Translations under genes and position numbers: made by a program
The notes under the pieces: model-generated
Told to the model about the DNA's origin: nothing
What the model saw: only the letters and a program-made list of their open reading frames with translations
The model's database searches: none
Shown: piece by piece, positions 7,718 through 14,790 of the stretch
Layout of the letters: every line of letters starts with the position of its first letter
Position numbering within the stretch: position 1 is the stretch's first letter
From: SIG710 sp045651985
GTDB lineage: Bacteria > Bacillota > Clostridia > Oscillospirales > CAG-272
Assembly: GCA_045651985.1 (NCBI GenBank)
Contig: JAZRTK010000052.1
Coordinates: 1-20,138, forward strand
Length of the DNA: 20,138 bases
Direction of reading: 5' to 3'

Positions 7718-8695
7718 TCAAAGCATATGAGCGCGAAGCTCTTCGGGACTAAGGATAGAAAGGTCCGCGGGTGCTATATCAAAAACGGTCTTGCAGCCGA
7801 AATTACCTCTCTTTGCCATGCGGTCGACTGCGCGTGCGCAGGCAACCAGAACGCTTCCCGTAAATTCGGGATTTGAGTCAAGTGCCAGACGAAATTCCAC
7901 CGTGTGGCTATGCTCATTTTCGAGTCCCGTCCTGCCCGAACGAAGGACCGAGCCGCCGTGAGGCATACCGCTGTGCTTTTCGTTCAGCTCTTCCTGGGAA
8001 ATAAAAGTAACCGTCGTGTCGTAGTCGGCAAAATAATTGGGCATGGTCTTGATCGCCTGCTCGATCTTTGTGAGATCGGCACCCTCCTTAGCTACCACGT
8101 AGCACTCGCGCAGATGCTTTTGTCTCGTGGTCAGCTCGGGGCACTCGCCGCGTCGCACCGCATCCATAGCCTCAGCAACAGGAACCGTATACTGTCTCGC
8201 ATCGGCAACGCCTTCAATGCGTCGTATAGCATCGGAATGACCCTGGCTGATGCCGCGCCCCCAGAAGGTGTAGTCAGAACCTTGCGGAAGCGCCGCAGAG
8301 GTGTAAAGTCTGGCAATAGAGAACAGACCCGGGTCCCAGCCCCCCGCGATCAGAGCCGTGTGCCCCGTTTCGGCGGCGGCGCGGTCAACCTTTTCAAAGT
8401 GAACGGGAATTGCCGCATGTGTATCAAAGCTGTCGACCACGTTGAAATCGCGCGCCAGAGCAGGGGTAAATTCGGGCAGGTCCGTGGCGCTTCCGCCGCA
8501 GATTACAAGGACGTCTATCTTGCCCTTGAAGCTTTCAAGCTCCGACACATTATAAACAGGCGCGCCTGTCAATGTATTTACCGTTTCGGCAGGTCTGCGT
8601 GTAAACACGCCTACCATTTCCATATCTTTATTCTGACGGGTTGCGAGCTCAACGCCGCGCCCCAGATTTCCATAGCCGTAAATGGCGATCTTCAT
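7718..8695 (-). CDS. ddh: meso-Diaminopimelate D-dehydrogenase
   Basis: Converts L-2-tetrahydrodipicolinate directly to meso-DAP with NADPH and ammonia, replacing the acylated-intermediate branches (dapD/C/E or dapL) in one step. The 325 residues begin with a Rossmann motif (YGYGNLGRG, 6-14). Further marks are VVDSFDTH, IAGGWDPGLFSIAR (substrate-binding loop), FWGRGISQGHSDAIRR, and the C-terminal SNPEFTGSVLVACARA segment, all typical of Ddh. The ribosome site is weak (AGAGAG). It sits between dapB (26 bp upstream) and lysA (18 bp downstream) under the lysine riboswitch. No other DAP-branch gene is in the operon, so Ddh is probably the sole route from this locus. Confidence 0.96.
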   Translation of the reverse strand: MKIAIYGYGNLGRGVELATRQNKDMEMVGVFTRRPAETVNTLTGAPVYNVSELESFKGKIDVLVICGGSATDLPEFTPALARDFNVVDSFDTHAAIPVHFEKVDRAAAETGHTALIAGGWDPGLFSIARLYTSAALPQGSDYTFWGRGISQGHSDAIRRIEGVADARQYTVPVAEAMDAVRRGECPELTTRQKHLRECYVVAKEGADLTKIEQAIKTMPNYFADYDTTVTFISQEELNEKHSGMPHGGSVLRSGRTGLENEHSHTVEFRLALDSNPEFTGSVLVACARAVDRMAKRGNFGCKTVFDIAPADLSILSPEELRAHML

Positions 8696-8721
8696 GTGAG
8701 ATTCTCTCTTTCAAATTGGAA

Positions 8722-9501
8722 TTAAAGGGCAGGTGCCAGCTCGCACTCCTGACCCGCAACGAGACTGTTCATATCGTAAAGTCCCGCTTTTTTGCCGCAT
8801 ATAAACATGGCGGCGGCAACCGCGCCCTCCGCAAACAGAGCACGGCTGTGTGCCTCGTGCTTTAAGGTTATGGTCTGATTCTGCGTTCCCACAAGCACCT
8901 CGTGAGTTCCAACGATGTTGCCCATGCGCACCGCGTGTATTCCTATCTCGTTTGTCGCGCGCTTTGCCTGACCGCTTCTTCCCTTTTTCAGCCGAGCATC
9001 ATTCCGCACCGCGCGTAATGCCTCGGCTATCATCAGCGCCGTTCCGCTGGGAGCGTCAAGCTTTCGGTTGTGGTGAGTTTCAACTATCTCAATGTCCGCG
9101 TCGGGCATGGAAAGAGCGGTCTTTTTCGCAAGCTCTACCAAAAGTGCTACGCCCAGGGACATATTTGCCGAGAAAAATAGGGGGATTTTTGCTGCCGCGG
9201 CATTTACGGCATCAAGCTCTTCTTTGGTATGACCCGTTGTGGCAAGGACCACGGGAATCTTACGCTCAATGGCAAAATCAAGAAGCGCAGGAGTGCAAAA
9301 ATGCACCGAAAAATCAATTACGCAATCAATAGGGGCATCGGCGGGGACAGAGGCAAAATCGGTATATACCACAGCTCCCTCAGTCTCGATTCCCGCAGGG
9401 TCGATACCGCAAAGGAGGGACGAGCCTCGATAGCCTGCAACGCACAGCTTGGCCACTTCTCTTCCCATAAACCCGCAAATTCCGTTTACAAGTATCTTCA
9501 T
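8722..9501 (-). CDS. dapB: 4-Hydroxy-tetrahydrodipicolinate reductase
   Basis: Reduces the DapA product to tetrahydrodipicolinate with NAD(P)H. The 259-residue frame starts at ATG 9501, chosen over an upstream in-frame start at 9522 because AAGGA lies 8 nt before it and the nucleotide-binding motif NGICGFMG (6-13) then sits at the N-terminus as in the family. Other marks: VIDFSVH (61-67), ATTGHT (87-92), SANMSLGVALL (111-121), and the signature ETHHNRKLDAPSGTA (141-155) with catalytic His143/His144 and Lys147. The gap after dapA is 17 bp. Confidence 0.96.
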   Translation of the reverse strand: MKILVNGICGFMGREVAKLCVAGYRGSSLLCGIDPAGIETEGAVVYTDFASVPADAPIDCVIDFSVHFCTPALLDFAIERKIPVVLATTGHTKEELDAVNAAAAKIPLFFSANMSLGVALLVELAKKTALSMPDADIEIVETHHNRKLDAPSGTALMIAEALRAVRNDARLKKGRSGQAKRATNEIGIHAVRMGNIVGTHEVLVGTQNQTITLKHEAHSRALFAEGAVAAAMFICGKKAGLYDMNSLVAGQECELAPAL

Positions 9502-9518
9502 TTTAAAAGTCCTTCTGT

Positions 9519-10403
9519 TCAAATAAGATTCTGCTCACGCATCAGGTCAAGGAGCACCTTTTCCTTTGCCCCGTCCATAGGAGTGAGAGGCAGTCGGAGG
9601 TAGTTTTCACCGAAGCCCATTGCCGCCATTGCCGCCTTTACGGGAATGGGGTTGACCTCGGAAAAGAGCGCGTTCACGAGAGGCAGGAGCTTGAGCTGAA
9701 GCGCTCTGGAGCCCTCAACGTCGCCCTGCAGGAACTTGTGGCAGATAGCACTTGTTTCTGCTGGCATAAGGTTTGAAAGGACCGAAATTACGCCCTTTCC
9801 GCCAAGCGCCATAATAGGCACGATCTGGTCGTCGTTACCCGAATAAATATCTATCTTGTCCCCAACGAGAGCTGCAAGCTCGGCTATCTGTGAAATGTTG
9901 CCGCAAGCCTCCTTGATTGCCACGATGTTGGGGTGGTCAGCAAGCGCCGCCACGGTCTCGGGAAGAATGTTACATCCGGTTCTGCCGGGTACGTTGTAAA
10001 GAATACAAGGCTTTGTTGAAGCGTCCGCAACAGCTTCAAAGGAAGCGATGAGACCCTTTTGTGTTGCCTTGTTATAGTAAGGAGCCACCAGCAGCATAGC
10101 GTCAGCTCCCGCCTTACAGGCTTCCTGTGTAAGCTCGATTGCGTAGGCGGTATCATTTGAGCCCGTTCCCGCAATAACGGGAACTCTGCCAGCCGTACGC
10201 TCAACGCTGAATTTTATTGCCGCAACGTGCTCCTCGTGAGTAAGTGTGGAGCCTTCGCCCGTGGTTCCCACCGAGACCAGCGCGTCAATGCCTGACTCTA
10301 TCTGCCAGTCGATAAGTCTGCCGAACTGCTCGTAGTCGATGCCATCCCGTGTCAAAGGTGTGATGAGTGCGGTAGCCGCGCCTGTAAATACTGTGTTTTT
10401 CAT
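9519..10403 (-). CDS. dapA: 4-Hydroxy-tetrahydrodipicolinate synthase
   Basis: Condenses pyruvate with L-aspartate 4-semialdehyde, the committed step of DAP/lysine synthesis. A 294-residue TIM barrel: GTTGEGSTL (46-54), APYYNK (107-112), YNVPGRTGCNI (136-146, Tyr136), and the Schiff-base lysine K164 in VAIKEACG. Start ATG 10403 has AGGAGAGG just upstream; the open frame extends back to 10586, but that would run through the riboswitch and terminator. First gene of the lysine operon and directly controlled by the L-box leader. Confidence 0.97.
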   Translation of the reverse strand: MKNTVFTGAATALITPLTRDGIDYEQFGRLIDWQIESGIDALVSVGTTGEGSTLTHEEHVAAIKFSVERTAGRVPVIAGTGSNDTAYAIELTQEACKAGADAMLLVAPYYNKATQKGLIASFEAVADASTKPCILYNVPGRTGCNILPETVAALADHPNIVAIKEACGNISQIAELAALVGDKIDIYSGNDDQIVPIMALGGKGVISVLSNLMPAETSAICHKFLQGDVEGSRALQLKLLPLVNALFSEVNPIPVKAAMAAMGFGENYLRLPLTPMDGAKEKVLLDLMREQNLI

Positions 10404-10429
10404 GTTCCCTCTCCTGTCTGTTATAAAGC

Positions 10430-10457
10430 AAAAAAGATAGCTTATAACAGCTATCTC
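10430..10457 (-). terminator. Regulatory intrinsic terminator of the lysine leader
   Basis: Minus strand: AGATAGCT, loop GTTATA, AGCTATCT, then a run of T. It lies between the lysine aptamer and the dapA ribosome site. Its 5' arm (GATAGCT) can instead pair with the 3' P1 strand of the aptamer (GGCTATC, 10492-10486), giving an antiterminator when lysine is absent. Confidence 0.88.
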
Positions 10458-10485
10458 AAACAAAATCATCCTATGATTTTTCGAT

Positions 10486-10638
10486 GATAGCCCTCCGCAT
10501 TTCTGCGACAGCAAAGCGGATATTCTCCGATTTGCCAGCAGGAGCCTTCCACCTCTCCCACTTCGGCACCCACACCTTTCCCGCACAGCCTTGGGGCTTT
10601 TTTTATGTGCGGTACTCTTTATGAAGTGCGCCTCTATC
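10486..10638 (-). ncRNA. Lysine riboswitch (L box) aptamer
   Basis: The minus-strand leader opens with GATAGAGGCGCACTTCA and AAGAGTA. It continues with a CCGCACA/TGTGCGG helix, GGAAAGG and GGTGCCGAAG, GCTGGC and GCTGTC, and closes with GGAGGGCTATC. These are the conserved blocks of the L-box class, and GATAG/CTATC forms P1. It lies between a consensus promoter and dapA, exactly where lysine riboswitches control DAP/lysine genes. Lysine binding stabilises P1, frees the downstream terminator arm and stops transcription. The class is assigned by comparing motifs with the known B. subtilis lysC leader. Confidence 0.93.
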
Positions 10639-10652
10639 TTTTAATTGCATTG

Positions 10653-10681
10653 ATTATACCACGGACACACAAGCTTGTCAA
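10653..10681 (-). promoter_or_regulatory. Consensus sigma-A promoter of the lysine operon
   Basis: Minus strand: TTGACA (10681-10676), 17 bp, TATAAT (10658-10653), a perfect match to both boxes. The start point is near 10646, about 8 nt before the aptamer. The leader to dapA ATG is about 243 nt. A strong constitutive promoter fits control by attenuation. Confidence 0.88.
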
Positions 10682-10730
10682 CGGTTTTTAATAAAAAAGA
10701 AAGAATTTATACGCGAAAAAGAATGGAAAC

Positions 10731-10762
10731 ATAATAAAAAAGGCGGTTTGAAACCGCCCTTT
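10731..10762 (-). terminator. Intrinsic terminator after the rRNA methyltransferase gene
   Basis: GGCGGT (10742-10747) pairs with ACCGCC (10753-10758) around a 5-nt loop, with T-runs on both strands. On the minus strand it ends the exporter/methyltransferase operon immediately after the stop codon. Confidence 0.85.
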
Positions 10763-11887
10763 TTATTTTCTGTCAACAGGCTTGAAGAACTGATACAGGG
10801 TACAGGGTATCATGCCGTTGTAAAGCTTGCGCTTTTTGTCCGCACGGCGTCCGTAGAAACGCTCAAAGCCCTCGTGTGACGTTAGTACGTAGATCTGCCA
10901 CGGGCTGAGCGAGGAGAACGTCTTACCCATCTCGCGGTAAAGGGTCTCCACTTGACGCTCGGTCATCATTCGCTCTCCGTAGGGCGGGTTGCAGACGATC
11001 GTTCCGCGGCGGTCAGGCTTTTCTATCTTTCTCGCGTCCTGCTCAAATATTTTCATATTTGAAAGTACCCCCGCGCGGTCGGCATTCGCCTTTGCGTATT
11101 CAAGCACCCGGCGGTCGATATCCGATGCGTAGACCTCAAATTTGGGGGCTCTTACCACCTTGTCCTCGGATTCTGTACGAGCGTCCCTCCAAAGAACGGA
11201 CGGCGTACAGGGGAATTTTTCGGCAGAAAAACTTCTGCCCGCGCCCGGCGCGATGTTTGAAAGGATCATCGCCGCTTCGATAGCGATAGTACCCGACCCG
11301 CAAAAGGGGTCCCAAAAAAGAACGTCCTCGCGGGGACGTGCCGTATAGGCTATAGCCGCGCCCAGAGTCTCGCGCAGAGGTGCGGCACCCGCCGCGGGGC
11401 GGTATCCGCGCTTGTGGAGTGCCGTGCCCGTAGTGTCTATCATGAGGGTGGCGACGTCTTTAAAAATGAAAAACTCTATCTGATATTTTATTTCCGTTTC
11501 GTCAAAATAGGAAATATGATATTTATCGCCAAGTCTGTTCACGATCGCCTTTTTCACTATGCTCTGGCAGTCGGGAATCGAATACAAGGCACTTTTTATC
11601 GAATGTCCTTTGACGGGGAAGGCATCAAGACGACCGATATAATCCTCCCAAGGCAGTGCCTTCGTACCCTCGAAAAGTTCGGTAAAGGTACGCGAAACAA
11701 AACTGCCCACCTTTATAAAAATTCGCTCTGCGCAACGCAGATTTATATTTGCCCGTGCTACCGCGCCGGCGTCACCCTCAAAAGTTACACGTCCGTCCAT
11801 AGTATCAAGACGGCGGTAGCCCAGCTTATCTATCTCGTCTCCAAGAAGCTTTTCAAGTCCGAAAAGGCAGGTTGCCACAAGTTCCAT
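10763..11887 (-). CDS. THUMP-domain class I SAM-dependent RNA methyltransferase (YpsC/RlmL-like)
   Basis: A 374-residue protein. The N-terminal ferredoxin-like/THUMP region (about 1-155, with CLFGLEKLLGDEI and RVTFEG) is followed by a Rossmann methyltransferase domain. DPFCGSGTIAIEAA (193-206) binds SAM, YASDIDRR is the acidic loop, and NPPYGER (300-306) is the base-flipping catalytic motif of N-methylating enzymes. Family members (YpsC in Bacillus, the N-terminal half of RlmKL) make m2G in 23S rRNA; the exact site here is inferred. The ATG at 11887 immediately abuts the exporter stop (11888-11890), and its GGAGA site lies inside the exporter gene, so the two are translationally linked. Confidence 0.92.
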   Translation of the reverse strand: MELVATCLFGLEKLLGDEIDKLGYRRLDTMDGRVTFEGDAGAVARANINLRCAERIFIKVGSFVSRTFTELFEGTKALPWEDYIGRLDAFPVKGHSIKSALYSIPDCQSIVKKAIVNRLGDKYHISYFDETEIKYQIEFFIFKDVATLMIDTTGTALHKRGYRPAAGAAPLRETLGAAIAYTARPREDVLFWDPFCGSGTIAIEAAMILSNIAPGAGRSFSAEKFPCTPSVLWRDARTESEDKVVRAPKFEVYASDIDRRVLEYAKANADRAGVLSNMKIFEQDARKIEKPDRRGTIVCNPPYGERMMTERQVETLYREMGKTFSSLSPWQIYVLTSHEGFERFYGRRADKKRKLYNGMIPCTLYQFFKPVDRK

Positions 11888-12817
11888 TTAATTCTCCGAT
11901 CTTTTATCTTTGATAAACGCCGACGACTGGGCGACGATGGTAGAAGCAAACACCAGCACGCAGCCGAGCAGCTCCATTGCGCCAAGTCTCTCGTGGCGGA
12001 AAAGAAATCCTCCAACCGCCGCAAAAACGCTTTCAAGGCTGAGTATCATTGAAGCTCTTGCAGGCTCGACACGCTTTTGTCCCACTATCTGCAGAGTATA
12101 CGCCACGCCACTTGACATAACGCCAAGATATATTATGGGCAGGGCGGCGTTCTTAATCGCCACAGGGTCAATTTCTTCAAAAACAAGTGCGCATAAAAGG
12201 GACACTATACCCACAAAAAGGAACTGAATACAGGAAATCTTCACTCCGTCAAGCTCCTCAAAGCGGTCAATGACCAAAATATGTCCGCAAAACACCACGG
12301 CGCAAAGGAAGACCACCGCATCAGCTATGTAAAACGAGCCGATGCCCTCGGAAAAGAAAAGCAAGTACATTCCAACAACAGCGCCGACTGCGCCTGCCCA
12401 CACAAGTGCGTGAGGACGGCGGCCCAAAAGCAAAAGTCCCGCAATAGGCACGAGAATAACGTAAAGAGCGGTGATAAAGCCCGATCTTGACGCTGCCGCC
12501 GCACCCGCAGGATAAAGTCCGATACCTGCCTGCTGGAGATTGGCGGCGACAAAAAGCGCTATTCCACAGCAAATACCGCCTTTAATATGCTTTTTCGTTG
12601 ATATTTTCCGCTGTTCCTTTTCAACTCTCTTGCTCGTTGCAAGGTCGCGGATAATGATTACAACAAACAGAAACGCCGCCGCGATAAATGACCGCAGAAA
12701 GCTGACGGTAAAGGGCGGTATGGTGTCGGCACTTGAGGTCTGTGCAACGAAGGCAAAGCCCCAGATAAGAGCTGCCGAGAGCAAAATCAGCATAGAAAAA
12801 AATTTTTTTAGCTTCAT
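11888..12817 (-). CDS. EamA/DMT-superfamily membrane exporter
   Basis: A 309-residue integral membrane protein with about ten hydrophobic segments in two homologous halves. The first half opens LILLSAALIWGFAFVAQ, and the second carries the SLLCALVFEEI and YLGVMSSGVAYTLQIVGQKRVEPARAS blocks typical of EamA transporters. Family members export amino acids, purines or other metabolites; the substrate cannot be told from sequence. ATG 12817 has AAGG upstream. Its promoter faces the promoter of the two-component genes, so the two-component system may control it. It is the first gene of a two-gene operon with the THUMP methyltransferase. Confidence 0.9.
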   Translation of the reverse strand: MKLKKFFSMLILLSAALIWGFAFVAQTSSADTIPPFTVSFLRSFIAAAFLFVVIIIRDLATSKRVEKEQRKISTKKHIKGGICCGIALFVAANLQQAGIGLYPAGAAAASRSGFITALYVILVPIAGLLLLGRRPHALVWAGAVGAVVGMYLLFFSEGIGSFYIADAVVFLCAVVFCGHILVIDRFEELDGVKISCIQFLFVGIVSLLCALVFEEIDPVAIKNAALPIIYLGVMSSGVAYTLQIVGQKRVEPARASMILSLESVFAAVGGFLFRHERLGAMELLGCVLVFASTIVAQSSAFIKDKRSEN

Positions 12818-12861
12818 ATTTTGACCTTTTTCAAAATTTATGTTAAAACTTTCAAAACCTA

Positions 12862-12890
12862 TTGAAAAAAAGAAAAATTTACATTATACT
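12862..12890 (+). promoter_or_regulatory. Promoter for the two-component operon
   Basis: TTGAAA (12862-12867), 17 bp, TATACT (12885-12890). The start point is near 12897, with a leader of about 64 nt to the response regulator ATG. It lies inside the 5' leader of the divergent exporter gene. The -35 box is half of an inverted repeat (TTTCAA at 12850-12855, TTGAAA at 12862-12867). Confidence 0.7.
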
Positions 12891-12898
12891 GATTATAG

Positions 12899-12927
12899 AT
12901 TATACATCATTTCGCTTAAAATTTCAA
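12899..12927 (-). promoter_or_regulatory. Promoter for the EamA exporter operon
   Basis: Minus strand: TTGAAA (12927-12922), 17 bp, TATAAT (12904-12899). The start point is near 12892, about 5 bp from the opposing start. Its -35 box overlaps the first of two AAAATTTCA direct repeats (12918-12926 and 12930-12938). It matches the ackA promoter at 24 of 29 positions. Confidence 0.75.
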
Positions 12928-12960
12928 GTAAAATTTCATCAAAGTTGAAGGAGGAGCAAA

Positions 12961-13635
12961 ATGTTTGACATATTGGTAGTGGAAGACGACAAAAACACCC
13001 GTTATCTTATGGAAGCGGTTTTAAAGCGCGCGGGATACAACCCCATTTGCGCCGTAGACGGCATTGACGCCCTTGAAAAAATGGACCACAACCACGTGGA
13101 CCTTATCCTCCTTGACGTGATGATGCCCCGAATGGACGGCTACGAATTTACCAAAGAGCTTCGCGGCGCGGGATGCGATATTCCCATTCTCATGGTCACT
13201 GCAAAGGAGACCTCCCTTGACAAGAAAAAGGGATTTATCGCGGGCACCGATGACTACATAGTAAAGCCCGTGGACGAGGAGGAGATGCTTTTGCGCATCG
13301 CCGCCCTGCTCCGCCGCGCGAAGATTGCAAACGACCACAAAATAAGCGTGGGCACAAGCATCCTGGACTACGACAAAATGACCGTTAAAACGGGGGAAAG
13401 CCCCGAGATCGCCCTGCCGCAAAAGGAATTTATGCTTATCTACAAATTTCTCTCCTACCCCGGTAAGGTCTTTACCCGCATGGCACTCATGGATGAGATC
13501 TGGGACATGGACACCGACACCGACCCCCACACCGTTGACGTTCACATCAACCGTCTCCGCGACAAATTCAAGGAAAACCCCGACTTTGAGATAGTCACCG
13601 TCAGGGGACTCGGCTACAAGGCGGTAAAAAAATGA
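12961..13635 (+). CDS. OmpR/PhoB-family response regulator
   Basis: A 224-residue regulator. The receiver domain (1-115) has the acidic pair E8/D9, phospho-acceptor D52 in LILLDVMMP, T80 and K102 (VKPVD). The C-terminal winged helix (about 130-223) carries LPQKEFMLIYKFLSYPGKVFTR and VDVHINRLRDKF with RGLGYK, the OmpR-type DNA-binding signature. GAAGGAGGAG lies 5-12 nt before ATG. It overlaps the sensor kinase gene by 4 bp (ATGA). Targets are not shown by sequence. The nearest candidates are its own promoter and that of the divergent exporter, where a 12-bp-spaced direct repeat is found. Confidence 0.95.
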   Translation: MFDILVVEDDKNTRYLMEAVLKRAGYNPICAVDGIDALEKMDHNHVDLILLDVMMPRMDGYEFTKELRGAGCDIPILMVTAKETSLDKKKGFIAGTDDYIVKPVDEEEMLLRIAALLRRAKIANDHKISVGTSILDYDKMTVKTGESPEIALPQKEFMLIYKFLSYPGKVFTRMALMDEIWDMDTDTDPHTVDVHINRLRDKFKENPDFEIVTVRGLGYKAVKK

Positions 13636-14687
13636 GCAAAAACGTACAAAAAGAGCAAAATCTGAGAAGAAAAGCCACCCTATTGGTAATCTTCACCGTT
13701 CTCTGCTCCACATTCTTGATGGCATTCCTTTCCACTCTTCTTATTTTGCTTGGAATCATGCCGCGGCTTTTCACAGCCGGAATCTGGGTGACCGTCATAT
13801 TCCTCAGTGCCTGCGGCACGATAGGCGGCTTATTTGCCGCCCTTGTAACGCGCCTGTTCGTCCGTCCCGTGGACGATCTCATTGCCGCCACGAAAAAGGC
13901 GGCAGACGGCGATTTTTCCGTCCGCGTACGCCCCGAATACGCCTTTGAGGAAATATCCGAGCTTGCAGAAAACTTTAACAACATGATGGCAGAGCTTGAG
14001 GGTATCGAGCTTTTCCGCTCAGGATTTATAAACGACTTTTCCCACGAGTTCAAAACTCCGCTCGTCTCTATCCGAGGATTTGCCAAGCAGCTTGAAAACG
14101 ACGATATTACAGACGAGGAAAAGAGGCTTTACGCCGGGATAATCGTCTCCGAATGCGAGCGGCTTTCAAATATGTCCAAAAACATACTCCTGCTCTCAAA
14201 GCTTGAAAATCAGCAGTACACCGCAAAAAAAGAGGTGTTTTCGCTTGACGAGCAGCTCCGCAAATCCATACTTCTTTTCCAGCGCGAGATCGAAGAAAAA
14301 AACATTGAGCTTGACATAGATTTATCCGACACCGAATACAACGGCGACGAGGAGCTTATGTCACAAATTTGGATAAATCTCCTTTCAAACGCGCTCAAAT
14401 ACACCCCTGAGGGCGGTTGTGTGGGTGTGGAACTATTTACGCGTTCCCACGAGGTCTGCGTCAAGGTAAAGGACAACGGCACAGGGATCAAAAAAGAAGC
14501 CCTTGACAGAATTTTCGACAAATTCTATCAGGAGGATTCCTCAAGAAAGTCTGCGGGCAACGGTCTGGGACTTCCCTTGGTGCGCCGAATCGTTGAAATA
14601 TTGGGCGGAAGGATAAGCGTTGAGAGCGAATACGGGAACGGCACCTGCGTTTCGGTATATCTTCCGCGTGAAAGTTCAAAAAAGTGA
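13632..14687 (+). CDS. HAMP-containing sensor histidine kinase with minimal sensor region
   Basis: A 351-residue kinase. TM1 is about 17-41 and TM2 about 50-73, joined by only about eight residues, so there is no extracellular sensing domain. HAMP spans about 74-125 (RPVDDLIAATKKAADGDF). The HisKA H-box DFSHEFKTPL contains H138. HATPase motifs: N box LLSNALKYTPEGG (251-262), G1 DNGTG (281-285), F box IFDKFYQ, and G2 GNGLGLPLVRRI. It pairs with the upstream response regulator through the ATGA overlap. With such a short loop it probably senses a signal in the membrane, or works through a partner membrane protein. HAMP plus two close TMs makes it unlike the BceS family, which usually lacks HAMP. 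Confidence 0.94.
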   Translation: MSKNVQKEQNLRRKATLLVIFTVLCSTFLMAFLSTLLILLGIMPRLFTAGIWVTVIFLSACGTIGGLFAALVTRLFVRPVDDLIAATKKAADGDFSVRVRPEYAFEEISELAENFNNMMAELEGIELFRSGFINDFSHEFKTPLVSIRGFAKQLENDDITDEEKRLYAGIIVSECERLSNMSKNILLLSKLENQQYTAKKEVFSLDEQLRKSILLFQREIEEKNIELDIDLSDTEYNGDEELMSQIWINLLSNALKYTPEGGCVGVELFTRSHEVCVKVKDNGTGIKKEALDRIFDKFYQEDSSRKSAGNGLGLPLVRRIVEILGGRISVESEYGNGTCVSVYLPRESSKK

Positions 14688-14790
14688 GAAAATTTGAGGT
14701 ACAGTTTATTTTCTCCGAGTAGAATGTATAGAGTAACTTTAAATGGGCTAAAATCCCAATATTCGCAGCCCACGATCGAAAGGACTAAAA

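Noticed and set aside
7904..8725. A 273-codon plus-strand open frame opposite ddh
   Set aside because: It is antisense to an unmistakable Ddh, its translation has no domain-like pattern, and it lacks a convincing ribosome site. It reflects the codon bias of the real gene.
11414..12052. A 212-codon plus-strand frame across the methyltransferase/exporter junction
   Set aside because: It is antisense to two well-supported genes and shows no family motif, promoter or ribosome site.
13021..13545. A 174-codon minus-strand frame opposite the response regulator
   Set aside because: It is a shadow of the OmpR-type gene; its His/Val-rich composition comes from complementary codons.
14694..14725. A possible promoter (TTGAGG ... 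TAGAAT) before the zinc-ribbon gene
   Set aside because: The spacer is 20 bp and both boxes are weak, unlike the exact 17-bp spacing of every other promoter in the window.
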